Assembly (NCBI GenBank): GCA_965234365.1
Contig: OZ248345.1
Coordinates: 744,001 to 808,000, forward strand
From: Planktophila grossartii
Lineage (GTDB): Bacteria; Actinomycetota; Actinomycetes; Nanopelagicales; Nanopelagicaceae
Reading direction: 5' to 3'
DNA: 64,000 nt
Part shown: positions 1-8,392 of the stretch, piece by piece
Layout of the letters: each line of letters begins with the position of its first letter
Position numbering within the stretch: the first letter of the stretch is position 1
Made by a program: the position numbers and the translations under genes
Notes under the pieces: generated by a model
What the model saw: the letters and a program-made list of their open reading frames with translations, nothing else
What the model was told of the DNA's origin: nothing
The model's database searches: none

Positions 1-2405
1 TCAGTTATCGTCATCGCAGGTAAGACACAGGCGCTATCACCCGAGTGAATTCCTGCCTCTTCAATGTGTTCCATGATTCCACCGAGGAAGAGATCGGTCC
101 CGTCATAGAGCGCATCGACATCGAGTTCGATAGCAGAATCGAGAAAACGATCCACCAATACCGGGTGATCAGGAGTGATATCGGTTGCACGTGAGATGAA
201 GCCTGAGAGCGCTTCATCGTCATAGACAATCTCCATGCCGCGTCCACCCAGTACGAAACTTGGTCGAACTAGAACGGGATAACCAATTCGTTGAGCAATA
301 GTGAGCGCTTCCATCTGAGATGAAGCCATACCAAATTCAGGTGCTGTAAGTCCTTGTTCCTTCAGTACCTGACCAAAGGCGCCGCGTTCTTCAGCGAGAT
401 TGATTGCATCGGGACTCGTACCAAGAATTGTGACACCAGCTGCCTTTAATCCAGCTGCTAAACCAAGAGGCGTCTGTCCGCCAAGTTGAGTAATGACACC
501 CAACACAGGACCTGCTTGAGACTCGGCATGGACAATTTCAAGAACATCTTCGAGAGTAAGAGGTTCAAAGTAGAGACGATCTGAGGTGTCATAGTCGGTA
601 GAGACTGTCTCGGGGTTGCAGTTGATCATGATCGTTTCGAAATCCGCCGCGCGAAGTGTGAAGGATGCGTGAACACATGAGTAATCAAACTCGATGCCTT
701 GACCGATTCGGTTGGGACCACTTCCAAGAATGATGACAGCAGGCTTTGTGCGAGGTCGAACTTCGGTCTCTTCTTCATAGCTGGAGTAGTGATACGGCGT
801 AAATGCTTCAAATTCGGCAGCGCATGTATCGACTGTCTTATAGACAGGGCGAAGATTAAGTTGATGTCGGGCTTTACGGACATCGCCTTCAGCTATTCCA
901 CGGATAGATGCAATCTGCGCATCGGAGAATCCGGTTCCCTTAGCGAGTTTGAGAAGATCGAGGGAAAGTTCGCCTGGTTCAGCTACCGTGCGAGCAACAT
1001 CATTAATGATTTCAATCTGACGCAGATACCAGCGATCAATCTTGGTTGATGCAAATACCTCATCCATAGAAGCACCAAGCCAGAGCGCTCGTTGCACTTG
1101 TTGGAGGCGGTATTCGGTAGGCATCTTCATTGATTCAAGTAGGGATGACTTCTCATCGCTCGAACGAGCTTCGGTGAATGTAAAGATTGCTTCTTTTCGC
1201 TCGAGTGAGCGTAGAGCCTTCATAAGCGCCTCAGGGAATGAGCGACCAATCGCCATCGCTTCGCCGACGCTCTTCATCGTTGTGGTGAGGCGAGGATCGG
1301 CATCTTGGAACTTCTCAAAGGCGAAACGTGGGGCCTTCACGACGATGTAATCGAGTGTAGGTTCGAAGGATGCAGGAGTGACCTGAGTGATGTCATTCTT
1401 AATCTCATCGAGCGTATAACCGATCGCCAGCTTGGTAGCAATCTTTGCAATAGGAAAACCGGTCGCCTTCGATGCAAGGGCGCTGGAACGCGAAACACGG
1501 GGGTTCATCTCAATCACAATGATGCGACCCGTATCTGGATTGACTGCAAATTGAATATTGCAACCACCAGTATCAACGCCGACCTCGCGGATAATCGAGA
1601 TGGAGAGATCGCGAAGCTTCTGATATTCGACATCTGTCAGAGTAAGGGCTGGAGCGACGGTAATGGAATCACCGGTATGTACACCCATAGGGTCGATATT
1701 TTCGATACTGCAGACAATTACGACGTTATCTACCTTGTCGCGCATAACTTCAAGTTCATACTCTTTCCATCCAATGATGGATTCCTCGATCAGAACCTCA
1801 GAAGTGGGGCTATGTCGTAGACCAGCACCAGCGATTTGGCGAAGAGTCTCTTCATCAAAAGCGATACCTGATCCGAGTCCTCCCATCGTGAAGGAGGGAC
1901 GAATAACGACAGGATAGTTAAGTTGAGCAACTGCACCCATAACATCATCCATTGTGTGACAGATGATGGAACGAGCCGACTCTCCCCCAACCTTTTCTAC
2001 AATCGCTCTAAAGAGTTCGCGATTCTCGCCGCGCTCGATAGCTGCAACATCAGCACCAATTAGTTTGACGTTGTATTTATCTAACGTTCCAGCTTCAAAA
2101 AGCCCAATCGCAGCATTGAGTGCAGTCTGTCCACCAAGGGTTGCCAGAACTGCATCTGGACGTTCTTGCGCGATGATGCGTTCAATGAATTCGGGAGTAA
2201 TAGGTTCAATATAAGTTGCATCAGCAAATTCTGGGTCGGTCATGATTGTTGCGGGATTTGAGTTGACGAGAATGACTCGAATACCTTCGGCGCGCAAGAC
2301 ACGACAAGCCTGTGTTCCGGAGTAATCAAATTCGCACGCCTGACCAATGACGATGGGGCCTGAACCTATGACCAGGACGCTCTTAATTGATATATCGCGA
2401 GCCAT
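1..2405 (-). CDS. carB: Carbamoyl-phosphate synthase large subunit, C-terminus cut by window edge
   Basis: Makes carbamoyl phosphate from bicarbonate, two ATP and ammonia channelled from CarA; first step of pyrimidine and arginine synthesis, cytoplasmic. The reading frame from the ATG begins MARDISIKSVLVIGSGPIV and continues with the typical QACEFDYSGTQACR and NSNPATIMTD segments of the first ATP-grasp half. About 801 codons lie inside the window; actinobacterial CarB is usually about 1,100 residues, so the missing part is the end of the second ATP-grasp half and the allosteric domain. The ATG shares one base with the carA stop (TAATG), which indicates translational coupling and fixes the start. 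Confidence 0.97.
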   Translation of the reverse strand, partial: MARDISIKSVLVIGSGPIVIGQACEFDYSGTQACRVLRAEGIRVILVNSNPATIMTDPEFADATYIEPITPEFIERIIAQERPDAVLATLGGQTALNAAIGLFEAGTLDKYNVKLIGADVAAIERGENRELFRAIVEKVGGESARSIICHTMDDVMGAVAQLNYPVVIRPSFTMGGLGSGIAFDEETLRQIAGAGLRHSPTSEVLIEESIIGWKEYELEVMRDKVDNVVIVCSIENIDPMGVHTGDSITVAPALTLTDVEYQKLRDLSISIIREVGVDTGGCNIQFAVNPDTGRIIVIEMNPRVSRSSALASKATGFPIAKIATKLAIGYTLDEIKNDITQVTPASFEPTLDYIVVKAPRFAFEKFQDADPRLTTTMKSVGEAMAIGRSFPEALMKALRSLERKEAIFTFTEARSSDEKSSLLESMKMPTEYRLQQVQRALWLGASMDEVFASTKIDRWYLRQIEIINDVARTVAEPGELSLDLLKLAKGTGFSDAQIASIRGIAEGDVRKARHQLNLRPVYKTVDTCAAEFEAFTPYHYSSYEEETEVRPRTKPAVIILGSGPNRIGQGIEFDYSCVHASFTLRAADFETIMINCNPETVSTDYDTSDRLYFEPLTLEDVLEIVHAESQAGPVLGVITQLGGQTPLGLAAGLKAAGVTILGTSPDAINLAEERGAFGQVLKEQGLTAPEFGMASSQMEALTIAQRIGYPVLVRPSFVLGGRGMEIVYDDEALSGFISRATDITPDHPVLVDRFLDSAIELDVDALYDGTDLFLGGIMEHIEEAGIHSGDSACVLPAMTIT

Positions 2406-3532
2406 TAGAGAGCCTCAACTTTTCGTGGGTACTGGACCATAAGGTCAACAAAGCGATCGAATAGGTAGGCAGCATCGTGCGGACCTGCTGCAGCTTCAGG
2501 GTGATACTGAACGCTAAATGCTCCGCGTTCGATAAGTTCGAGCCCTTCAACAACGCCATCGTTAAGAGATACGTGCGTAACTTGTCCGGGTCCATACACT
2601 GTTGAGAATCCTGAATCAGTAGGAGCCTTCAGAGCGAAGCCATGATTATGTGCGGTAATTTCAACTTTGCCTGTCTTGCGATCGAGGACTGGTTGATTGA
2701 TTCCACGATGGCCGAATTGCAATTTATAAGTTTCAAATCCGAGTGCACGACCAAGGATTTGATGTCCAAAGCAGATGCCAAAGACAGGAATCTCTTCTCC
2801 GAGTATCTGTCTCACCAAATCAATGGTCTCTGTCATTGTTGAAGGATCACCCGGCCCATTAGAGAGGAAGACTCCATCGGGGTTAATAGCCTGGATATCA
2901 GCAAATGATGAGTTGTATGGCATCACATGAACTTCAATTCCGCGTTCTGCCATAGCGCGCGGGGTCGCGCCCTTGATGCCGAGGTCGAGAGCTGCAACAG
3001 TAAATTTCTTCTCACCGATTGAAGGCACCACGTATGTCGAATCTGTCGAAACATCATCGCTCAGATATGCCCCGCTCATGGCAGGTTGCTTGCGAACTTC
3101 GATAACCATCTCTTCGCGCGTGAGTTCGAGGCCAGAGAAGATTCCAACGCGCATTGCTCCGCGATCGCGCAGATGTCGCGTAATGGCTCGAGTATCCACA
3201 CCTTGAATTCCGACGATGTTCTGACTGATCAATTCCGCTTCTAAATCGTTCTCGCTACGCCAGTTACTAGTCAGAGTAGAAGGATTTCTCACCACAAAAC
3301 CTGCTACCCAATATCTCTTCGACTCATTGTCATATGCGTTAACGCCTGTATTTCCAATGTGAGGCGCCGTCATCACGACAACCTGCTTGTGATATGAAGG
3401 ATCGGTGAGAGTCTCTTGATATCCAGTCATACCTGTTTGGAAGACGGCTTCACCGAACGTTTTGCCAGTGGCAGCCCATGAAGTTCCTTCGAAGATTCGT
3501 CCATCATCGAGTACGAAGAAAGCTTTACTCAT
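2405..3532 (-). CDS. carA: Carbamoyl-phosphate synthase small (glutaminase) subunit
   Basis: Hydrolyses glutamine and passes ammonia to CarB. At 375 residues it has the normal length. The N-terminal half is the CPSase small-chain domain (residues about 1-140, including GVDTRAITRHLRDRGAMRVG). The C-terminal class I glutamine amidotransferase carries the nucleophile Cys254 in FGICFGHQ and the His344/Glu346 pair in QYHPEA. Its start overlaps the pyrC stop by four bases and its stop overlaps the carB start by one, so it is translated as part of the pyr operon. Confidence 0.98.
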   Translation of the reverse strand: MSKAFFVLDDGRIFEGTSWAATGKTFGEAVFQTGMTGYQETLTDPSYHKQVVVMTAPHIGNTGVNAYDNESKRYWVAGFVVRNPSTLTSNWRSENDLEAELISQNIVGIQGVDTRAITRHLRDRGAMRVGIFSGLELTREEMVIEVRKQPAMSGAYLSDDVSTDSTYVVPSIGEKKFTVAALDLGIKGATPRAMAERGIEVHVMPYNSSFADIQAINPDGVFLSNGPGDPSTMTETIDLVRQILGEEIPVFGICFGHQILGRALGFETYKLQFGHRGINQPVLDRKTGKVEITAHNHGFALKAPTDSGFSTVYGPGQVTHVSLNDGVVEGLELIERGAFSVQYHPEAAAGPHDAAYLFDRFVDLMVQYPRKVEAL

Positions 3533-4815
3533 GACTGACTCTCCTCATATACAACTGCGCCATTAAAAATTGTTGCGACTATCTGTCCCGGCAACTCCAT
3601 GCCATGGAAGGGAGTATTGCGACTTCTAGAGGCTACTAGGTCTCTATCAACTGTGAATAGTGAAGTTGGGTCCATCACAGCGATGTGAGCGGGCGCGCCA
3701 ACATTCAGCTCTTGCCCCTGGTTCTCATACAGGCCTATCCGCGCCGGTGCATAGCTCATGCGATCGGCGACAGTTGCCCAATTCATAAGTCCGGTCTCAA
3801 CCATGGTCTTGTTGACGATACTGAGCGCCGTTTCTAATCCGAGCATTCCGAAGGATGCTTCTTGCCATTCGCACTCTTTCGTCTCTGCAGGATGCGGCGC
3901 ATGATCGGTTGCGACGATATCGATAGTTCCATCAGCAAGCGCTTCACGAAGGGCCATAACATCGGCTTCGGTACGTAGTGGAGGATTGACTTTAAAAATT
4001 GGATCGTAGCTACGTGCGAGCTCGTCGGTAAGAAGAAGGTGATGCGGAGTGACTTCCGCAGTGACCCTGATTCCGCGTGCCTTTGCCCATCGAATAATTT
4101 CTACACCACCTGCAGTTGTGAGATGGCAGATATGAAGGCGAGCTTGCACATGGTCTGCAAGAAGTACATCGCGAGCGATGATCGCTTCTTCAGCAATTGC
4201 TGGCCAACCCTTGAGGCCAAGTTGCGAAGAAACGATTCCTTCATTCATCTGTGAACCTTGTGTTAAACGAGGCTCTTGAGCATGTTGTGCGATGACGCCA
4301 TTGAACTTCTTTACATATTCAAGTGCACGACGCATCACTAGAGGATCAAAGACGCAATGTCCATCATCGCTAAAGACTCGTACGCGTGCTACAGAATCGG
4401 CCATCGCCCCGATTTCAGCGAGATGCTCACCCTCTAAACCGCGAGTGACAGCACCGATGGGAAAGACTTCAAGTAAGCCTGTTGACTGTCCAAGTCGATA
4501 TACCTGCTCAACAACGCCAGCAGTATCTGCAACCGGCGAAGTATTTGCCATAGCACTTAAGGCGGTGAAACCACCTTTCACACCCGCGCGTGAACCAGAT
4601 TCAACAGTCTCGGCATCTTCCTTGCCTGGCTCGCGAAGGTGGGTATGCAAATCTACGAGGCCGGGAAGAAGAATGGATTTTGCAGCATCAATGACATGTG
4701 CGCCTTGTGATTCAATCTTTGCCGCAATCTCAGAGATCTTTCCATCCTTGATAAGAAGATCAGATTTTGTTCCATCAGGCAGCGTTCCTCCTGAGATAAG
4801 AATTGTTGAACTCAT
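3529..4815 (-). CDS. pyrC: Dihydroorotase
   Basis: Zinc amidohydrolase that closes carbamoyl-aspartate to dihydroorotate, the third pyrimidine step. At 428 residues it fits class I dihydroorotases. Metal-binding His57 and His59 lie in VDLHTHLREPGKEDAE; FSDDG (about 149-152) supplies the aspartate region used by class I enzymes in place of a carbamylated lysine; the late metal and catalytic aspartate lies in ATDHAPH (Asp304). The gene overlaps pyrB upstream and carA downstream by four bases each. Confidence 0.98.
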   Translation of the reverse strand: MSSTILISGGTLPDGTKSDLLIKDGKISEIAAKIESQGAHVIDAAKSILLPGLVDLHTHLREPGKEDAETVESGSRAGVKGGFTALSAMANTSPVADTAGVVEQVYRLGQSTGLLEVFPIGAVTRGLEGEHLAEIGAMADSVARVRVFSDDGHCVFDPLVMRRALEYVKKFNGVIAQHAQEPRLTQGSQMNEGIVSSQLGLKGWPAIAEEAIIARDVLLADHVQARLHICHLTTAGGVEIIRWAKARGIRVTAEVTPHHLLLTDELARSYDPIFKVNPPLRTEADVMALREALADGTIDIVATDHAPHPAETKECEWQEASFGMLGLETALSIVNKTMVETGLMNWATVADRMSYAPARIGLYENQGQELNVGAPAHIAVMDPTSLFTVDRDLVASRSRNTPFHGMELPGQIVATIFNGAVVYEESQS

Positions 4816-5759
4816 TCTGATGCTCCAATCTCTTGAGAACCTGCAAGAAGTAGGTAGAGAATCGCCATTCTGACGCTCACACCATTAGTAACTTGTTCAA
4901 GAATCACTGAACGGGCGCTATCGGCGCTATCGGCGGTAATTTCCAGACCACGATTCATAGGGCCCGGGTGCATCACGATCGCAGTCGGTTTCATCTTCTT
5001 GAGACGGTCTTTGTTGAGACCGAAGTAGCGCGAATATTCGCGGGCATTCGGGAAGAAGAGTTCAGTCATTCGCTCCAACTGGATGCGCAACATCATGACT
5101 GCATCTACGGATTCGATAATCGAGTCGAAATCATAGGAAACCTTTACTGGCCAAGATTCAACGCCAACAGGGAGAAGAGTTGGTGGTGCCACGAGAGTTA
5201 CTTGTGCACCTAACTTGGTAAGTAAGAGCACGTTGGATCGAGCAACACGGGAGTGCAATACATCACCAACGATTGCGATATGTAAACCTGTGAGGTCATC
5301 TCCCCCATGAGCGAGATGTCTACGAATGGTGAATGCGTCGAGAAGTGCCTGGCTTGGGTGTTCATGCGTACCATCGCCGGCATTGACGACAGACCCTGTC
5401 ATCCATTGACTATCTGCAAGACGTTGAGCAGCTCCTGATGCGCTATGACGAATTATGACTGCATCTGCCCCCATAGCTTGCAGAGTCTGCGCGGTATCTT
5501 TGAGAGATTCACCCTTACTGACGCTCGATCCCTTTGCGGAGAAGTTAATAACATCAGCAGAGAGTCTCTTTGCCGCTGCTTCGAAAGAGATGCGAGTACG
5601 TGTTGAATCCTCAGCGAAAAGGTTGACGATGGTGCGACCGCGGAGTGTTGGTAACTTCTTCATTGGTCCATCGGAGACGCGTGCTAACTCTTCTGCGGTG
5701 TTGAGAATTTGAAGCGCTTCGACCTTACTGAGATCTGAGATGGAGAGTAAGTGGCGCAT
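4812..5759 (-). CDS. pyrB: Aspartate carbamoyltransferase catalytic chain
   Basis: Joins carbamoyl phosphate to aspartate. At 315 residues it is a complete catalytic chain. The carbamoyl-phosphate loop STRTR is at residues 52-56 in EDSTRTRISFE; HPGPMNRGLEI near the C-terminus is also typical. No pyrI-type regulatory chain is visible, so control is probably at expression level through PyrR. It shares one base with the pyrR stop and overlaps pyrC by four. Confidence 0.98.
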   Translation of the reverse strand: MRHLLSISDLSKVEALQILNTAEELARVSDGPMKKLPTLRGRTIVNLFAEDSTRTRISFEAAAKRLSADVINFSAKGSSVSKGESLKDTAQTLQAMGADAVIIRHSASGAAQRLADSQWMTGSVVNAGDGTHEHPSQALLDAFTIRRHLAHGGDDLTGLHIAIVGDVLHSRVARSNVLLLTKLGAQVTLVAPPTLLPVGVESWPVKVSYDFDSIIESVDAVMMLRIQLERMTELFFPNAREYSRYFGLNKDRLKKMKPTAIVMHPGPMNRGLEITADSADSARSVILEQVTNGVSVRMAILYLLLAGSQEIGASE

Positions 5760-6292
5760 TATTTGCCCCCTTCTTCCAGCGAAACCGCATCGACTCCATC
5801 TAGTTCGGTGAATTGGACCTTGATGATCTGCGTTGGTGAGGTGGGAAGGTTCTTTCCTACGTAATCTGCCTTGATAGGAAGTTGGCGATGGCCGCGATCT
5901 ACCAGAACTGCTAATTGCACTGTCTTAGGTCGCCCAATCTCACCGAGGGCATCAAGCGCCGCACGAATTGTTCGGCCGGAGAAGAGCACGTCATCGACGA
6001 GAATCACATTGCGATCTTCAACTCCGAGAGCAGGAATCGTCGTTGGCATTAAAGCTCTTGGAGGTCTCATGCGAAGGTCATCGCGATGAAGAGTGATATC
6101 TAACGTTCCTGATTGGACAGGCTTACCTTCAATATCCTCAATTGTGGCTGCGATACGAGCGGCAAGATGCGCGCCTCGCGTAGGAATTCCGAGAAGTGTG
6201 ATGGAGTCCGAACCAGAGTTACGTTCGAGGATCTCGTGGGAAATGCGGGTTATTGCTCGTGCCATATCTGGCGCCGGCAGGGCAAGGCTCAT
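5759..6292 (-). CDS. pyrR: Bifunctional pyr operon regulator / uracil phosphoribosyltransferase
   Basis: Type I phosphoribosyltransferase fold of 177 residues with the PRPP loop VILVDDVLFSGRT at 96-108 and a GIPTRGA segment near 36-42. In the family this protein binds pyr mRNA when UMP is abundant and may also make UMP from uracil. It is the first gene of pyrR-pyrB-pyrC-carA-carB, and its own leader carries a hairpin matching the PyrR binding loop. The ATG has AAGGAG seven bases upstream. The regulatory role is established for the family; its action on this leader is inference. Confidence 0.96.
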   Translation of the reverse strand: MSLALPAPDMARAITRISHEILERNSGSDSITLLGIPTRGAHLAARIAATIEDIEGKPVQSGTLDITLHRDDLRMRPPRALMPTTIPALGVEDRNVILVDDVLFSGRTIRAALDALGEIGRPKTVQLAVLVDRGHRQLPIKADYVGKNLPTSPTQIIKVQFTELDGVDAVSLEEGGK

Positions 6293-6305
6293 GTCAATCT
6301 CCTTC

Positions 6306-6323
6306 CCCGCCTCGCAGGACGGG
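6306..6323 (-). promoter_or_regulatory. Candidate PyrR-binding RNA hairpin beside the pyrR ribosome-binding site
   Basis: The transcript reads CCCGUCCUGCGAGGCGGG: a six-pair stem (one U-G) closing the loop CUGCGA. It contains UCCNGNGAGGC, the core of the PyrR anti-antiterminator loop described in Bacillus (ARUCCNGNGAGGYU). The 3' arm abuts the Shine-Dalgarno AAGGAG, and no terminator follows, so the layout fits translational repression as reported for mycobacterial PyrR rather than attenuation. Confidence 0.72.
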
Positions 6324-6343
6324 TCGTTAAAGGATGTTGGCGG

Positions 6344-6352
6344 ATTCTAGCA
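6344..6352 (-). promoter_or_regulatory. Probable extended -10 of the pyr operon
   Basis: TGCTAGAAT (TGN plus TAGAAT) lies upstream of pyrR. Transcription from about seven bases downstream would give a leader of about 45 nt containing the whole PyrR hairpin. No convincing -35 is visible, which is common for extended -10 promoters. Confidence 0.5.
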
Positions 6353-6416
6353 CTTAAGTTCAAGGCTCTGTGGATTGGCAAGGTGGCTCCCCTGCGCGGC
6401 AACTTACCGTCGCGCC

Positions 6417-6917
6417 ATGAATACACAGCCGACCATCCAGGAAGTCTCAGCCAAACTTCGAGCTATCCGCCTTTCGAAGTCACTCTCTTTGAGCGATGTG
6501 GAAACCCTGAGTGAGGGTTCACTGAAAGCGGTAGTCCTTGGTTCCTACGAACGTGGGGCACGGACTCTCAGCGTCAAACGCGCTATCGCGATAGCCGATC
6601 TGTATCAGGTTCCAATCTCACAACTATTTTCAGATGGAGAAACCGTTGAACTTATTAGCCCAGGTATGACAGTTATCGATCTTCGCGCCATCAACCGAAG
6701 GGCCCTAGATGGAACCCATCCCGAGAATAGCCGTTATCAAGCCTTGACTCGTGTAGCGCAGAGAATTGTGAGATCGCGTCAAGATTGGAACGGAGAGGTG
6801 CTCTCACTTCGCCAAAGCGATCTGGGAACTATTTCAATTCTCTTTGATCAGAAGCCATCCGAGGTGCTTTCTTGGATGGAGAAAGAGAACGTACTCTTGA
6901 AAGTAAGAGAGGGTTAG
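6417..6917 (+). CDS. bldD: BldD-family transcriptional regulator with c-di-GMP signature
   Basis: A 166-residue protein, close to the 167 of Streptomyces BldD. Residues about 8-72 form a helix-turn-helix (SLKAVVLGSYERGARTLSVK). The C-terminal domain contains RQDWNGEVLSLRQSD, matching exactly the RXD-X8-RXXD c-di-GMP-binding signature (Arg121, Asp123, Arg132, Asp135). The start is the ATG before NTQPTIQEV; a longer frame begins upstream, but the chosen ATG sits six bases after TACCGT with no Shine-Dalgarno, as in a leaderless message. It diverges from pyrR and converges with nusB, overlapping it by four bases. Confidence 0.9.
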   Translation: MNTQPTIQEVSAKLRAIRLSKSLSLSDVETLSEGSLKAVVLGSYERGARTLSVKRAIAIADLYQVPISQLFSDGETVELISPGMTVIDLRAINRRALDGTHPENSRYQALTRVAQRIVRSRQDWNGEVLSLRQSDLGTISILFDQKPSEVLSWMEKENVLLKVREG

Positions 6918-7336
6918 ATTGCAATACTCTCTTTAATAGATGAAATTCGACCGAGAACCCCATGGATATATCCAGCCGATTCATCGGTAGAGAGCTCTTT
7001 GGCAAGAGTGAGAGCCTCATCAATGGCGATCCCGTCATCGAGATCAGTACTCCAGACAATTTCGTAGATACCTAAGCGAAGAATATTTCTATCAACAGCA
7101 GGAAGACGATCCATATCCCAGCCCTGAGCATATGTTGCGATGAGCTCATCGATCTTTCGCTTGTTATCTGTAACGCCAGAGATCAGGGTTTTGGTAAATT
7201 CGCGGATCGGCCGAGCGTCAGGGCCCTCTTCGACTACATCGCGCAGAGCTAAGAGATCAGCAGCAGAAGCGCCACGAATATCAGCCTCGTAGAGTAAATC
7301 GAGAGTCTGTTTGCGGGCTTTACTGCGAGCGGACAC
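6914..7336 (-). CDS. nusB: Transcription antitermination factor NusB
   Basis: All-helical 140-residue protein beginning MSARSKARKQTLDLLYEAD and containing GWDMDRLPAVDRNILRLG, the typical NusB segment. With NusE (S10) it assembles the antitermination complex on boxA of rRNA transcripts. It starts directly at the efp stop (shared base), so it is translated from the efp or aro message. Confidence 0.96.
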   Translation of the reverse strand: MSARSKARKQTLDLLYEADIRGASAADLLALRDVVEEGPDARPIREFTKTLISGVTDNKRKIDELIATYAQGWDMDRLPAVDRNILRLGIYEIVWSTDLDDGIAIDEALTLAKELSTDESAGYIHGVLGRISSIKESIAI

Positions 7337-7896
7337 TAGTTGGCGCGACCCTGGTAAGAGCCATCACGAGTATCAACAAGAACAACCTCATCTTGCTTGA
7401 TGAAGAGTGGAACTTGAATCTGGATTCCAGTTTCAACTGTTGCAGGCTTTGTTCCACCGGATGAACGGTCTCCCTGTAATCCTGGCTCTGTGTAAGTAAT
7501 CTTTAGTGGAACTGATGCAGGAAGATCGATGTAGAGCGGATTTCCTTCGTGGATTGCAACGATAGCCTCAGTATTTTCGAGCATGTAATTTGCTGCATCT
7601 CCGACAGTTGCCTCTGAAATAGTCATCTGATCGAAGTTAACGTTATCCATGAATACGAAATCGTCACCTTCCTTGTAGAGGAAGTTCATTTCGCGCTTTT
7701 CTAGGATGGCAATCTCAACCTTGACGCCAGCGTTGAAAGTCTTATCTACTACCTTGCCAGTCATTACCTGCTTGAGCTTCGTGCGCACGAATGCAGGACC
7801 CTTACCTGGCTTTACGTGTTGGAATTCAACGACTGTCCATAACTGGCCTTCGATGTCGAGGGTCATGCCATTCTTGAGATCGTTTGTTGTTGCCAC
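7336..7896 (-). CDS. efp: Elongation factor P
   Basis: Three-domain factor of 186 residues that relieves ribosome stalling at polyproline stretches. The domain I loop is HVKPGKGPAF with Lys32 at the tip. PGKGP is the actinobacterial loop form in which the lysine is reported to act unmodified, and no EpmA- or EpmB-type gene is present in this window. The start is GTG with GGAG nine bases upstream. Confidence 0.97.
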   Translation of the reverse strand: MATTNDLKNGMTLDIEGQLWTVVEFQHVKPGKGPAFVRTKLKQVMTGKVVDKTFNAGVKVEIAILEKREMNFLYKEGDDFVFMDNVNFDQMTISEATVGDAANYMLENTEAIVAIHEGNPLYIDLPASVPLKITYTEPGLQGDRSSGGTKPATVETGIQIQVPLFIKQDEVVLVDTRDGSYQGRAN

Positions 7897-7913
7897 GGTA
7901 ACTCCAGTTCATG

Positions 7914-7930
7914 CCTTCGCCTATCGAAGG
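7914..7930. promoter_or_regulatory. Small inverted repeat between aroQ and efp
   Basis: CCTTCG and CGAAGG flank a five-base spacer in the 64-bp gap upstream of efp. There is no T-run on either side, so it does not look like an intrinsic terminator; it may be a leader hairpin of the efp message. Function unknown. Confidence 0.3.
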
Positions 7931-7960
7931 TCAATAGAGAAGGGAGTTTACAGTATGAAA

Positions 7961-8392
7961 TTAGGCGACAAGCGCCTTGAGCGCGATGAGCGCCAGAACG
8001 TAAGAATTTGGTCCGAAACCACCAATAGTTCCATTGGCTACTCCAGAAATCACCGATGTATGACGAAACTCTTCGCGAGATAGAGGATTCGATAGATGCA
8101 CTTCGATTAGTGGTGCCTTTACCAACTCTGCCGCATCACGGATCGCATATGAATAATGCGTAAAGGCTGCCGGATTAATGACCACAGGAGTATTGGTATC
8201 TGCGGCTTCATGAAGCCATCCGATAATTTCAGCTTCATCATTACTTTGGCGAACATCGGCTTCAAATCCGTGAGCCTTTGCCGCTCCCTCAATGTGTGAA
8301 ACGAGGGCTGGATAAGTCATATCTCCATAGATTGATGAGTCGCGAATATCGAGACGTCCTAAATTTGGACCATTGAGAACGAGAACCTTCAT
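7961..8392 (-). CDS. aroQ: 3-dehydroquinate dehydratase, type II
   Basis: Third shikimate step, dehydroquinate to dehydroshikimate. At 143 residues it has the size of the dodecameric type II enzyme. The N-terminus MKVLVLNGPNLGRLDIRDSS departs a little from the usual NGPNLNLLGxR but keeps the IYG tyrosine that follows; VVINPAAFTHYSYAIRDA holds the catalytic histidine region and IEVHLSNP the substrate loop. The start overlaps the aroB stop by four bases. Confidence 0.95.
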   Translation of the reverse strand: MKVLVLNGPNLGRLDIRDSSIYGDMTYPALVSHIEGAAKAHGFEADVRQSNDEAEIIGWLHEAADTNTPVVINPAAFTHYSYAIRDAAELVKAPLIEVHLSNPLSREEFRHTSVISGVANGTIGGFGPNSYVLALIALKALVA

